DNA of 34,775 nt from Erysipelotrichales bacterium (GCA_009784525.1 WRBM01000021.1:1-34775); one strand, 5' to 3'; shown: positions 6,065-15,874, counted from the stretch's first letter. Translations and numbers: made by a program. The notes: a model not told the origin generated them from the letters alone.

Positions 6065-9000
6065 TTAAAACTTTCTTCTTCTAAGGCCTCTAACACTTAA
6101 GAATACCGCTAAACCTAGAATCGCAACTCCTCCTACCACAAGACTAGTGATTAAAGGAATATTAACATTAGACAAGACTACAACTGTAAACTCTTGTGTA
6201 AAACCTTCTGCACTAGCAACAAGCACGATTTCTGTTCCAGTTTCGACATCAGAAGCAATAACTAAAACACCATTTTGGATTGAAACTCCTTCGATAGCAT
6301 TCCTCAAAGTCCATGTCACTGTCGTTGTTAGAGCATTATCCTCACTGTAAGCCGTGCCTATTAGTGTTAATTCTCGCCCACGTCTGATTTCTAAATTAAA
6401 ATCTGCAACAATCGAGGTTACTGTGCTCTGTGCTGCTTGTACAGTAATAATTTGTTCATTAGATACTGTACCAAATGTCGCTACAACTATAATTGTTGTA
6501 CCACCAGCTACTGTACTAGCAACCGTTAAAACATTACCCGCAACTGTCACTCCTGTAACTGGATTTCTAAGACTCCAGATAATACTAAGATTTAATTCAT
6601 GATTATTATTGTTAAATACCGAACCACTTAAATTCAGATTTCCGCCTGCCTGTACAGTATTAGCACTGTTAATCGTAATCGAATGTGCTAAATTAGAAAC
6701 TGTAATTGAATGATTTTGAGTTACGCTACCTACTGTCGCAACAATTACAATTATAGTACCATTCGCGATTGTTCCACCAACAGATAATTGATTTCCAGAT
6801 ATTGATACTCCTGGCCTTTGTTCACTTAGTGACCATACAATCGTAAAATCCACTACTGTATTAGTATTATCAAATACCCTACCATTTAAAGTCAAGCTTG
6901 AGCCCGCATCAATAGTTCCTGCTATGTCAAGCTGAATGGAATGCGCTGCATTTCGAACAGTCATCAAAAGCTCTGAAGATGTCGGTCCGGCTCGGGCAAC
7001 AACTGTAAAGGTTGTACCACTTGCGATATTTTCCATAAGTTCCAATATATTACCATTAATCGAAATACCAGCAACAGGCTCTTTTAAACTCCAGACAACA
7101 AGAACACTTATTTCCTCATCTTCCTCATCAAAAACCGTTGCGCTTAAAGTTACCGTATCTCCTGAAGAAATTTCAGCACTATTATTGATTTCAATTCTAG
7201 CTGGATCAGCCTTCTCTAAAACAAAATGATCAATCTCTGTAATTCCTTCTGTTTTCAAAGCATAAGCCGTAAGTTCAAAACGATTTTCATTAAAAGTCGC
7301 AACCGAAAAAACTTGATAATTTAAATCAAAGATCGTTTCTGGAAAAGTTGGATTCCCAACAACATCGTAAAACTTAGTTCCCGCTGAACCACCTGTAATA
7401 TAAGTTGTTCCAACACCAAACTCATTACCTCTAGCAATCGTTCGGCTGTAAATATGATCGTGTCCATTAAATACAACATCAATGGCTAACTCATCGAAAA
7501 CATCATTAAATGCCCTTTGAGCCTGATGAACATAAAACAATGGAAAAGGACCACGGTGCATCAAGACAAAACGCCAACGGGCTTCGGAATTATTCATAAC
7601 ATTTCTAAGCCAGACAATTTGTTCGTCAAATCTAGTTGGAGCTTCTGAATCCATAAAGGCAAAGATAGCGTCTCCAACTTCAAAGTAATAATTAGTTCTT
7701 TCTAAGCCTGGAATTCCATTTAACGGATTAGCAAAAGTTCCTCTAAACATTTCAACATTGGCGATTGTTTCATGATTTCCACTTCCCATCGCATGCGGAA
7801 TTGAACTTAATCTATCACCAACCATGTTATTTAACCAGACCCATTGTTGCCAAAGATCCGCATTATCAACAATATCGCCACTAGTAACCGTAAAAGCAAT
7901 ATCCGGGTTAATATCTAAAGCCGCAGTATAAATTTGTTGCAGCGGTTCATACCCTGATTCGCGATAAGCTTGCGGATCAGTGTAATAAAGGAAAGATATA
8001 TCGCCTCCAGCCGGTGTAGTTCTGAAACTTCGAACACTACTCCAGTTACCTCCATAACCAACTTGATAAACATACTCTGTATTTGGCAATAATTCATCTA
8101 CGTTGACCGCATGAAATAAAACTTCTCGTCTGCCTCCTTCCGCTAAGACCCGAACCAAAGAACGGCTATCCGAAGAGACTGTTCTAAATTCAGCAGGCAT
8201 TAAAAGACTTGTTCCCTCCCTTGGTGCGATTCTGACTTCTGAACCAGTAATAAATATATAAGTCTGCCAAGCAAAAGACATACTAGTTGAAGGATCAACA
8301 CCAACGTTAACTGTTATGTGATCAGGGCTAGCTGTTCCTAACGGTTCAACAACTGGAATCTCCGTAATGCTTGAATAAATTCCAGCTCTGATTGCTCTGA
8401 CCTGAAGAATTGTTCCTGGAGAAAATTGACCAATAACATCCGTAGTTAATTCTCCATTTTCATCAGTTAAACCAACAATTGAGCGACCAGCTGAATTGAT
8501 AATTTCAAACTCTGCTCCTTCAATTGGCCGATTATCGCGATCAGTAACTGTTAAGACTGTATCTCTGTTAATTGTTGAACCCAGGAATCGAACAAAGTAT
8601 AGATAATCAACCGGAATCGAAAAGTTATCAAACATATTGTAATTTTCTAGAAGCCCTAGATTGCTATCATAAACATCTGATTGCGTAATTCTAAATTCAG
8701 CTTCCCCAATTGGACCAGAAAGCCAGCGTAACTGAATTACTAGAAGATTAGCAAATTGCTGAGTATAATTATGCATACCACTTAAAGTAACTTCACCACG
8801 CCCAGTACTATTGTCTATAGAATAATTAACAAATATCCGTGGGTCAGGTACGACTATCTCAGTAACTTCCATCGCTAAATGATTAAATTCAAATTCCAGA
8901 TGAAATTCCTCAAAATTATCAAAGGTATCTACTGAGATAATATAGGAATCTCTCGCTCCTGACCAGAGAACTTGGTCTGTGGGTCGTTGCCACTGAAATT

Positions 9001-11596
9001 GTACAGAATCAGCAAAAACAGTAAAGCGCCATTCATGAATAGTAAAATTCCCAAAGTAATCTTCTGCCCTTATTCTTATTCGTCTTTGTCCATATCGCAA
9101 TCGATTCTCAAAATTCGGGACATAGCTAAATTGAAAACCATTAGGAATTGGAGTGAAATTATACATTTCAGGATCAACTAAATCACCGTCAATCCAAAGT
9201 CTTGTTGCTGATCTGTTAACTCCTGTTTCAAAGTCTAAAAGGTCAGCACTAATTACAGGCATATTAGTTGCTACAACTGCATCTTCCACAGGTGCGACAT
9301 TTTCGATTACCGGTGGATACTCATCGTCATCCCGAAAACCATAGACAGCCCGGATATTATCAACAAAAATAGTTCCAGAAATTCGCTGTGCTGCATTTGT
9401 TGCCAAAATCCTAACCGGAAATTGAATAAAGACCGTTTCCGCATTTGGATTAACAATTGTTGCTTCAACATATCGCCAGCCTGTCCAGTTAACTCCTGAT
9501 GAAGCACTGACATCAACAAATTGAGCTGAACCAGTTTCACCTACATGAAATTGACAGCGAATCCAAGCACCTTGGGCAAATGTTCCAAAAACCCACATTC
9601 CTAAATGCGTTGGATTACCTGGTAAAGCTATTCTTTGACTTGCATTTGCTGGCACATTACCCGTTATCGGCACCTGAAAAACTTCCACAGCGCCGGTTCC
9701 TGTTGTATTACGCATATCAAAGTCAACTCTTAAAGATCGTTCACCAAACTTTGTGTAACGATAATCATCATTAATTGATACTGTACTAGTAGCGCCATTT
9801 AGATTTCTAGCCCACCAATTGCCAAGACTTTGACCAACTACAGCATGCTCAAAATCGGCAATTATAATCGGAAGTTGTCCAATATTAACCCTTATTCTAG
9901 CTTCAGCCTGATCTTTAAAACTAATAATGATATTACCTTGAACACCAGTTGCTCCTGTTGCGGTAAACCGTCCTGGCTCTAAAGTTCCAAGTAATGGGTT
10001 ATCAAGAGTCCAATCAAATGACTCGACACTAGCTGTCACAATCATACCTTGATAAAGAGCTCGCACAAAGAGATTATCAACAACCTCTCCAGGTGATAAA
10101 GATAAATTTATGATGTTAGCGTAAATTTCATCAACTGTATCGATTATTTCAACATCAACAATCGCCTCAATTGAACCATTTCGGATAATTATCTGACCAG
10201 TTCCACTTCCTGAACGAGCAGAAAATATTCCATTTTCTACTGAACCAACGCCACCAGTCACGATAAATTCAACTGGTGGTACTTGGACACTAAAAAAGTT
10301 TTCATCAGTTGCTTTAACCTCTATCGGAATTCTTGTTCCTTCAAGAGCCAGAATTCTTCCCGGATAAGCGTGAAGCATCGCAAAATCACCAGTAGGTTGT
10401 TCAGTTGCAACTAATAATATGGCATTGGCATTGCTTCTTTCGCCACCATCAGATGGACTATTAACGATAGAAACAAAGTCATCTCCTGGAAAGCGAACCG
10501 CAGTTGTTGAAGAGCCGCCGCCATCAAGCCTGATGGCTGTAACAGCCCCTTGACTAACCATATATTCTGCTGTTCCAGTATCTGTTAAACCATCACTAAA
10601 GCCGGGTTGTCTACCGTCAATCTGATGAAGAACAATACTTCCATCAGCTCTGATTCCTAAAGTTGTTCTTGGGTGAAAGACATTTCGATCAGAAAGATTA
10701 GCTAAAGCAGGATTAACTTGGCCATTTTCTACTAAAAGCGTACTGCTTCCAGAAACTGACTGTTGCACATCTGACCACTGACTACCACCAGACCTTGTAT
10801 CTTCGAAGTTAAAGACTACTGATTGACCAATATCAAGATTACCTAATCTACCAACGGAATCCGTTACTAAAACAACCTGATTAGGACCAATCGGTGTATT
10901 CATTCCTGAAACAACAATATGAGAAACTGTGGCATTTAAAGTTCCGCCAATTTCAATCTCTCCTGAATTAATATCAAGAACAACTTCTGCACCATTGACT
11001 GTTGAGCGAGTAGTTTGTGAAAATTCGCCTGTCAGTAAATGGATATTAGCATTAACATCATTTCTTGGTCTGTTTAAATGATTAAAAGTTATCGGCGTGC
11101 CACCAGATGCAGTAAAGCTAAATGCCACCTGAGGTCGTTCAATGATTGCTGACCCGTCTGCTAAAAAACCAACACTCATCGGGTTTAAACCATTTGAGCC
11201 GCTAATTAATCTACCATTTTGAATCATCATTCCTAATGGAGTTCCTGCTGGACAGAAAAAGTCACCATTAATACCGGCAACAACTGTCTTACCTCTGTTA
11301 GTTGCTTGAGCAACTAAGGAACTCATTGTATTACCGCCAAAAACAAATGGTCCAAACTCAACAAAAGGTGCCACTGCCGCTGTTAATGGATCATAAGTAA
11401 TAGTATGGCTACTTTGCATAGCCCAGTTTTGACTTATCTTATGTGTATAGTCAAGACCATTAGCAATTGTTCTAGTCTCTTCAAAACGGATATCGCCAAT
11501 CCCATCCGTAAAAGATAAAACATGAAATGGTGCGCCTTGGCGTGGCACTAAAAGAGCCGCACAAGTTGTAATTAATAAAATTAGTATTTTTTTCAT
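6065..11596 (-). CDS. Giant surface protein: NAGPA-type phosphodiester glycosidase plus purple-acid-phosphatase-type metallophosphatase, Ig-like repeats and membrane anchor
   Basis: About 1,843 residues. The start at 11596 follows GGGGGAAAG; an ATG 24 nt upstream lies before this site. Order seen: signal peptide (1-20); NAGPA/DUF2233-like domain (about 60-405; GINGDFF, GRLISGS, RLDGGGSSTTAV, NANAILL); linker with Ig-like modules; a carbohydrate-binding-like beta domain (about 580-755); a cohesin-like segment (about 865-1000); a carboxypeptidase-regulatory-like fold (RPIEGAEFEI); a fibronectin-like lead-in to the phosphatase (about 1090-1195); a metallophosphatase (about 1200-1450) with TDPQ, GDIVDN, GSGNHE, VLMH and NGHDH, so all metal ligands are present; four Ig-like repeats of about 85 residues (1460-1810, each with VWSL or VTWTL); and a C-terminal helix ending LRRRKF. 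NAGPA domains cleave sugar phosphodiesters and the second domain would free phosphate, so joint degradation of phosphodiester-linked glycans is inferred. Monocistronic. Confidence 0.88.
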   Translation of the reverse strand: MKKILILLITTCAALLVPRQGAPFHVLSFTDGIGDIRFEETRTIANGLDYTHKISQNWAMQSSHTITYDPLTAAVAPFVEFGPFVFGGNTMSSLVAQATNRGKTVVAGINGDFFCPAGTPLGMMIQNGRLISGSNGLNPMSVGFLADGSAIIERPQVAFSFTASGGTPITFNHLNRPRNDVNANIHLLTGEFSQTTRSTVNGAEVVLDINSGEIEIGGTLNATVSHIVVSGMNTPIGPNQVVLVTDSVGRLGNLDIGQSVVFNFEDTRSGGSQWSDVQQSVSGSSTLLVENGQVNPALANLSDRNVFHPRTTLGIRADGSIVLHQIDGRQPGFSDGLTDTGTAEYMVSQGAVTAIRLDGGGSSTTAVRFPGDDFVSIVNSPSDGGERSNANAILLVATEQPTGDFAMLHAYPGRILALEGTRIPIEVKATDENFFSVQVPPVEFIVTGGVGSVENGIFSARSGSGTGQIIIRNGSIEAIVDVEIIDTVDEIYANIINLSLSPGEVVDNLFVRALYQGMIVTASVESFDWTLDNPLLGTLEPGRFTATGATGVQGNIIISFKDQAEARIRVNIGQLPIIIADFEHAVVGQSLGNWWARNLNGATSTVSINDDYRYTKFGERSLRVDFDMRNTTGTGAVEVFQVPITGNVPANASQRIALPGNPTHLGMWVFGTFAQGAWIRCQFHVGETGSAQFVDVSASSGVNWTGWRYVEATIVNPNAETVFIQFPVRILATNAAQRISGTIFVDNIRAVYGFRDDDEYPPVIENVAPVEDAVVATNMPVISADLLDFETGVNRSATRLWIDGDLVDPEMYNFTPIPNGFQFSYVPNFENRLRYGQRRIRIRAEDYFGNFTIHEWRFTVFADSVQFQWQRPTDQVLWSGARDSYIISVDTFDNFEEFHLEFEFNHLAMEVTEIVVPDPRIFVNYSIDNSTGRGEVTLSGMHNYTQQFANLLVIQLRWLSGPIGEAEFRITQSDVYDSNLGLLENYNMFDNFSIPVDYLYFVRFLGSTINRDTVLTVTDRDNRPIEGAEFEIINSAGRSIVGLTDENGELTTDVIGQFSPGTILQVRAIRAGIYSSITEIPVVEPLGTASPDHITVNVGVDPSTSMSFAWQTYIFITGSEVRIAPREGTSLLMPAEFRTVSSDSRSLVRVLAEGGRREVLFHAVNVDELLPNTEYVYQVGYGGNWSSVRSFRTTPAGGDISFLYYTDPQAYRESGYEPLQQIYTAALDINPDIAFTVTSGDIVDNADLWQQWVWLNNMVGDRLSSIPHAMGSGNHETIANVEMFRGTFANPLNGIPGLERTNYYFEVGDAIFAFMDSEAPTRFDEQIVWLRNVMNNSEARWRFVLMHRGPFPLFYVHQAQRAFNDVFDELAIDVVFNGHDHIYSRTIARGNEFGVGTTYITGGSAGTKFYDVVGNPTFPETIFDLNYQVFSVATFNENRFELTAYALKTEGITEIDHFVLEKADPARIEINNSAEISSGDTVTLSATVFDEEDEEISVLVVWSLKEPVAGISINGNILELMENIASGTTFTVVARAGPTSSELLMTVRNAAHSIQLDIAGTIDAGSSLTLNGRVFDNTNTVVDFTIVWSLSEQRPGVSISGNQLSVGGTIANGTIIVIVATVGSVTQNHSITVSNLAHSITINSANTVQAGGNLNLSGSVFNNNNHELNLSIIWSLRNPVTGVTVAGNVLTVASTVAGGTTIIVVATFGTVSNEQIITVQAAQSTVTSIVADFNLEIRRGRELTLIGTAYSEDNALTTTVTWTLRNAIEGVSIQNGVLVIASDVETGTEIVLVASAEGFTQEFTVVVLSNVNIPLITSLVVGGVAILGLAVFLSVRGLRRRKF

Positions 11597-11732
11597 ACTT
11601 TCCCCCTTTTTATTTTTCAAGTAAAATATTTAAGAACTATCCCTCCTCAAATTAAAATATTTTCATTAAAATCAAAATAGGTTTACTTTCAAGAAAACCT
11701 GTTAAATATTTTTCGTTATATTTCCGCAAATT

Positions 11733-11748
11733 GCGTAAGCGCTTCCGC
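11733..11748. promoter_or_regulatory. LacI/CcpA-type palindrome downstream of the giant gene's -10
   Basis: GCGTAAGCGCTTCCGC is an inverted repeat with 7 of 8 pairs matched around a central GC, like LacI-family operators. Compared with the cre consensus it has about three mismatches at the edges. It covers the expected transcription start, matching the position of the cre-like site at 1478-1491. Confidence 0.45.
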
Positions 11749-11759
11749 TTATCCATTTA

Positions 11760-11765
11760 ATTTTA
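11760..11765 (-). promoter_or_regulatory. -10 box of the giant surface-protein gene
   Basis: TAAAAT on the minus strand, with no good -35 at 16-18 bp. A weak -35 is what an activator-dependent promoter shows, and the TGTCGA direct repeat ends 33 bp upstream of it. The leader is about 150 nt. The rest of 11597-11850 shows no other feature. Confidence 0.45.
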
Positions 11766-11798
11766 CCATGAAATCATCTATTGAGTGTCTTTTTTTGT

Positions 11799-11815
11799 CC
11801 GACATAATTCGACAG
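11799..11815 (-). promoter_or_regulatory. TGTCGA-type direct repeat upstream of the giant gene
   Basis: On the minus strand this reads CTGTCGAATTATGTCGG, identical to the site at 1423-1439 at 14 of 17 positions. The two TGTCG units are again 10 bp apart, and the distance to the -10 is again 33 bp. Confidence 0.55.
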
Positions 11816-11852
11816 TCATGCGTTTTTTCTTCATAATCGTTGACGAAATCGC

Positions 11853-11877
11853 CAAAAAAATCTTCCGAAGAAGATTA
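11853..11877 (-). terminator. Terminator after ldh, end of the ntp-hydrolase-ldh run
   Basis: On the minus strand, ATCTTC-TTCG-GAAGAT forms a perfect stem with a UUCG tetraloop, followed by TTTTTTT. It lies about 60 bp beyond the ldh stop codon. A smaller CTAGTA/TACTAG palindrome lies between. Confidence 0.85.
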
Positions 11878-11938
11878 AATTAATCTTAAGGTATTCTAGT
11901 ATGTACTAGAAAAAAATTTGATGCAGGGCTTAGTCTAG

Positions 11939-12871
11939 TTACTTTAAATTCTTTAACGTATCTTTTAAAAAATCAGCTGATTTTTTGAGCATTGCTTTTT
12001 CTTCTTTATTTAGTTTCAGTTCAATAAGTCCCTGGACACCATCTTTTGAGACTAATACCGGTAAGCCAATAAACAAATTATGAATGCCATAATAATCACT
12101 ATTGATTAAAGTTGAGACACTTAATATACTCCGTTTGTCATCTAATATCGCATTAATAATAAAGGCCAGAGCCATGCCGATTCCATAATAAGTAGCTAGT
12201 TTGCGCTCAATAATTTCATAAGCTGCGTTTCTGACTTTATTTTCAATTATTTTCCTATCTTTAGCCGTAATACCAGGAAAATCAATTATTGGCTTAACAC
12301 TAATTGTAGCGTTTGACCAACAGACAAATTCCGTATCGCCATGTTCACCCAAAATCAAAGCGTGAACATTACTGACATGAACATTAGCCGTTTTGGCTAT
12401 CTCATGTCTAAGGCGAGCTGTATCTAAAACTGTACCACTACCGATAATCCGTTTTGCGGGAACACCAGCCTCTTCAAAGACAAATTTACTGATTAAATCA
12501 ACAGGGTTAGTCGCAACTAAATAAATCCCCTTAAAGTCAACTTTCTTTATTTCTTTGACAATGTTTTTAACAACTTGCTTATTTTTTTTCAAAAGATCAA
12601 TTCTAGTTTCATTCTCGGCTTGCGAAGCTCCGGCAGCGATAACTACTATTTGCGCTTTTTCCAGATCTTTATATGTTCCAGACTTAACTATTACTGTTCT
12701 TGGACTAAAAGCCGCTCCATGACTTAAGTCAAGAGCTTCACCTTCTGCTTTTCTTTTATCAATATCAATTAAGATAATTTCTGAGCCAATGCATTGAGTA
12801 ATCAAGGCATAAGCTAAAGAGGTACCGACAAGACCGGCACCTACTATTACAATTTTTTGGGTTTCTGCCAT
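11939..12871 (-). CDS. ldh: L-lactate dehydrogenase
   Basis: Reduces pyruvate to L-lactate with NADH, regenerating NAD+ for glycolysis in the cytosol. The 310-residue length is normal for the LDH/MDH superfamily. The Rossmann glycine motif is GAGLVG (about 11-16). The LDH-specific Gln sits in the active-site loop segment GASQAENETR, where malate dehydrogenases have Arg. The catalytic residues are in SGTVLDTARLRH (Asp and Arg) and GEHGD (His). AAAGGA lies before the ATG. The gene is 55 bp downstream of the hydrolase gene with no clear terminator or promoter between, so it may be read with the V-ATPase genes, which would tie fermentation to ion-gradient ATP use. The gap is long enough for a weak promoter of its own. 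Confidence 0.96.
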   Translation of the reverse strand: MAETQKIVIVGAGLVGTSLAYALITQCIGSEIILIDIDKRKAEGEALDLSHGAAFSPRTVIVKSGTYKDLEKAQIVVIAAGASQAENETRIDLLKKNKQVVKNIVKEIKKVDFKGIYLVATNPVDLISKFVFEEAGVPAKRIIGSGTVLDTARLRHEIAKTANVHVSNVHALILGEHGDTEFVCWSNATISVKPIIDFPGITAKDRKIIENKVRNAAYEIIERKLATYYGIGMALAFIINAILDDKRSILSVSTLINSDYYGIHNLFIGLPVLVSKDGVQGLIELKLNKEEKAMLKKSADFLKDTLKNLK

Positions 12872-12926
12872 AAAAAAATCATCCTTTAGTTTATTTTTCC
12901 CAAAGAAAATTTCTTCATACAGAAAT

Positions 12927-13847
12927 CTATCTAATGCTTCTGATCCAGTTTAAGATATCTTTACAGACCTCTTCTCTGTTTGTTTCATTTAACATTTCAT
13001 GGCGCCCATCTGGATAAAGCTCTAATTTGACAGAAGTCATTTTATATTTTTTAAGGCGCTGATAAAATTTCTTTGTGCCCTCACCTAATTTAGTTGAGAC
13101 ATCTTCAGTACCCGCAAAAATATAAACAGGTAAAGCTTTAGGAATGCTTTTTAAAACCTTCTTATTTCCCGCAAGTTTCATCAACTTTAACATATTTAAA
13201 TAGCCAATATTTGTAAATAAAAAACAACACTTCGGATCATTGACAAATTTATCCACCATCAGTGGATCTCTTGATAGCCAGTCACTAACCGTTCTAGCTG
13301 GCGCAAAGCGTTCATTGATATTTTTAAAAACTAATCTGTCAACTTCAGTCGCTAGGGCCTTTTCGCCGTTTTTCTTTAAGTAACGTTTAGTAAGCATAAT
13401 CGCAAAGCCTATCCCAAGTGGTGTATCGCCAGTCCCAGAAAGCATTAAACCATTAATAAGGTTACCATATTTAGAGACAAAAATTTTAGAGATTGCGGCT
13501 CCCATGCTATGGCCTAACAAATAAATAGGTAAGTTTGGATAAATTTTAATAACCTCATCAAGCATTAGTTTAACATCTTCAACTAAGTCAAGATAACCAT
13601 TTTTACCTGGAATATAACCTTTTGTTTCAGAGGTTGCACTATCTCCATGACCGATTGAATCATGACCACAAACAATAAATCCAGCATTAATAAAAAAGGC
13701 CGTTGTTTCGTCATAACGACCAAAACGGTCTGCCATACCGTGAACAATCATAATAATGCCCTTTTTTTCTCTTTCTGGCGTAAATATTTTACCCTTGATG
13801 ATTGTTTTTTGATTATTAGATAAAAACTCAATCGCTTTTTCGTTCAT
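12927..13847 (-). CDS. Alpha/beta hydrolase, monoacylglycerol-lipase/lysophospholipase-like
   Basis: The 306-residue protein belongs to the serine-hydrolase (Hydrolase_4) group close to bacterial monoacylglycerol lipases and PldB-like lysophospholipases. Features: VHGMADRFGRYDE (oxyanion-hole HG motif, about residue 33), GHDSIGHGDS, the nucleophile elbow GHSMG (Ser about 112), an acid residue probably in FAGTEDVS (about 240), and a C-terminal GRHEM with the catalytic His (about 285). There is no signal peptide, so it is cytosolic or membrane-peripheral. Its start overlaps the end of ntpD by 20 nt, so it is translated with the V-ATPase. The natural substrate cannot be read from sequence; a lysolipid or monoglyceride is an inference from the family. 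Confidence 0.88.
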   Translation of the reverse strand: MNEKAIEFLSNNQKTIIKGKIFTPEREKKGIIMIVHGMADRFGRYDETTAFFINAGFIVCGHDSIGHGDSATSETKGYIPGKNGYLDLVEDVKLMLDEVIKIYPNLPIYLLGHSMGAAISKIFVSKYGNLINGLMLSGTGDTPLGIGFAIMLTKRYLKKNGEKALATEVDRLVFKNINERFAPARTVSDWLSRDPLMVDKFVNDPKCCFLFTNIGYLNMLKLMKLAGNKKVLKSIPKALPVYIFAGTEDVSTKLGEGTKKFYQRLKKYKMTSVKLELYPDGRHEMLNETNREEVCKDILNWIRSIR

Positions 13848-14487
13848 CTTTATTATCCTTTTGTGTTCTTTTCAAAACAATTTCTTTGCTTTTCATTGTT
13901 CTGATGATATTGCTTCTTTCCGCATCAGCGAGTTTACCAGTTATCTCTTTGATTTGAATTTCCAGTTCTGGAATCATAAAATATTCGATAGCGTTAACTC
14001 GTCTTCTAACTTTTTCCACTTCTTTAGCTAAACGGTGACAAGTTTTGTCAACTTGAGCAAGATTAAGTAATTCTGGAAAAATAGAACCAAGCATTAAGAT
14101 CGATTCATCAAGATTAGGGTCGCTGTCAATTAGACTAAAAGTCAAGGTTGGCGTACTTGGCGCAAAACTAATTTTAGGAACACTGACGCCCATAATGTTT
14201 TGAACTGAATAATCAGCCTTAATCTCATTAGCCGCAACTAGCATTTTCTCATAAATCTCAATTTCAGAATGACTGCTGTGAGCTAATTCATAGGTTTTGA
14301 CAACTTGACTTAATTTTTTCTCCGCATCGCTTCTTAAAGCTTTATACATCTGAATAATTTCTAAGAATTGTCTTACTAATTCGTCTTGTTTGTCTTTTAG
14401 AAGTTTATGGCCCCGACGGGCAGTAACAAGTTTATTTTTAAGCTTGCTGAGCTCCATTCTAGTCGCATTGACTTGATTAGCGGCCAT
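13828..14487 (-). CDS. ntpD: V-type ATPase central-stalk subunit D
   Basis: Subunit D forms the rotor shaft that turns inside the A3B3 head and links it to the membrane ring. At 219 residues it is typical, and it opens with the family hallmark [14 protein letters not shown], followed by long helical coiled-coil arms at both ends. Its ATG overlaps the ntpB stop by 11 nt (CATGGCCGCTAA), so the two are translationally coupled. Its own 3' end overlaps the hydrolase gene and stops at TGA, evidence for the standard code. Confidence 0.95.
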   Translation of the reverse strand: MAANQVNATRMELSKLKNKLVTARRGHKLLKDKQDELVRQFLEIIQMYKALRSDAEKKLSQVVKTYELAHSSHSEIEIYEKMLVAANEIKADYSVQNIMGVSVPKISFAPSTPTLTFSLIDSDPNLDESILMLGSIFPELLNLAQVDKTCHRLAKEVEKVRRRVNAIEYFMIPELEIQIKEITGKLADAERSNIIRTMKSKEIVLKRTQKDNKDERKSD

Positions 14488-15868
14488 GATGCTCCGCCTT
14501 ATGGTAATACTTTTCGATATGCTTTAAATTAATTCGTTTTAATTCCGTAACCGGCAGAATACGTAATAACTTCCAGCCAAGATCAATAGTTTCTTCGATA
14601 GTTCTGTTTGTCTGAAAACCTTGAGAAATATATTCCCTTTCAAAACGGGTCGCAAACTCTAAATATAATTTATCAATATCAGAAAGCGCTGACTCTCCTA
14701 AAACCGCTGCTAATTCTTTAGCTTCCTTACCTTTTGCATAAGAAGAAAAGAGCTGATTAGCAACCCCTGCATGATCTTCTCTGGTTTTCCCAGCACCAAT
14801 ACCTTTGTCCTTTAATCTGCTTAAAGAGGGTAAAACATCAATTGGAGGATTGATATTACGTTGAAAAAGCGGTCTGGAAACAATTATCTGACCTTCGGTA
14901 ATATAACCTGTTAAATCGGGAATCGGATGCGTTTTATCATCTTCTGGCATCGTTAAAATCGGAAGTTGGGTAATCGAACCTTTTTTATTAGTAATCCGAC
15001 CAGCACGCTCATACAAGGAAGCTAAGTCTGTATACATATAGCCCGGATAACCACGTCTACCGGGAACTTCTTTACGCGCAGCGCTTATTTCCCTTAAAGC
15101 TTCACAATAGTTAGTTAAATCAGTGATAATAACTAAAACATGCATTCCTAATTCATAAGCTAAGTATTCAGCGGCAGTAATCGCCATCCTTGGTGTTGCG
15201 ATTCTTTCTACAGCTGGGTCATTAGCTAAGTTCATAAACATTACAGAACGTTCGATTGCCTGCGATTTGCGGAATTCTTCTACAAAATAATTAGACTCCT
15301 CAAATGTAATGCCGACTGCCGCAAAAACAACCGCAAAATTGTCAGATGTACCTAAAACTCGTGCTTGTCTGGCAATCTGAGCTGCTAATTTATTATGCGG
15401 TAATCCAGAACCAGAAAAAATAGGTAACTTCTGACCACGAACTAAGGTATTAAGACCATCAATCGAAGATATTCCTGTTTGAATAAATTCATTAGGATAA
15501 TCTCTAGCTACCGGATTTAAAGGAATACCATTGATATCCGCTTTTTTATTCGCAATAAGTTTACCTTTATCATCAATTGGTCTGCCCATACCGTCAAAAA
15601 TTCTACCTAACATATTAGGTGACAAATCAATTTCGACACCACGTCCTAAAAATACGACTTTAGCTTGATTAATTTGCAGACCTTGCGGATTGTCAAATAA
15701 CTGAACTAAAACCTTATCTTCATTGACCTCAAGAACTTTACCTAATCGTTCGTCACCTTTTGGCTGTTTGATGCGGACAAGTTCATCGAATTTGACGTTT
15801 TCTGTTTTTTGAACAAGCATTAAAGGGCCAACAACCTCGGTAATCGTTTTATATTCTTTAATTGCCAA
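14477..15868 (-). CDS. ntpB: V-type ATPase regulatory subunit B
   Basis: The non-catalytic partner of subunit A in the A3B3 head. The 463 residues match the family. The phosphate-loop position carries [19 protein letters not shown], the degenerate loop of B subunits that lacks the GKT needed for catalysis. Other marks are [20 protein letters not shown] and the B-type signature [21 protein letters not shown] 6-bp gap separates it from ntpA. The start ATGGCAATTAAAG follows GAGGGGTGA. Confidence 0.97.
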   Translation of the reverse strand: MAIKEYKTITEVVGPLMLVQKTENVKFDELVRIKQPKGDERLGKVLEVNEDKVLVQLFDNPQGLQINQAKVVFLGRGVEIDLSPNMLGRIFDGMGRPIDDKGKLIANKKADINGIPLNPVARDYPNEFIQTGISSIDGLNTLVRGQKLPIFSGSGLPHNKLAAQIARQARVLGTSDNFAVVFAAVGITFEESNYFVEEFRKSQAIERSVMFMNLANDPAVERIATPRMAITAAEYLAYELGMHVLVIITDLTNYCEALREISAARKEVPGRRGYPGYMYTDLASLYERAGRITNKKGSITQLPILTMPEDDKTHPIPDLTGYITEGQIIVSRPLFQRNINPPIDVLPSLSRLKDKGIGAGKTREDHAGVANQLFSSYAKGKEAKELAAVLGESALSDIDKLYLEFATRFEREYISQGFQTNRTIEETIDLGWKLLRILPVTELKRINLKHIEKYYHKAEHHGR

Positions 15869-15874
15869 GATTCA

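Noticed and set aside
14477-15868. F-type ATP synthase beta/alpha pair instead of V-type
   Set aside because: The degenerate P-loop of B, the non-homologous region of A, and subunits I, K, E, C, F and D are all V/A-type.
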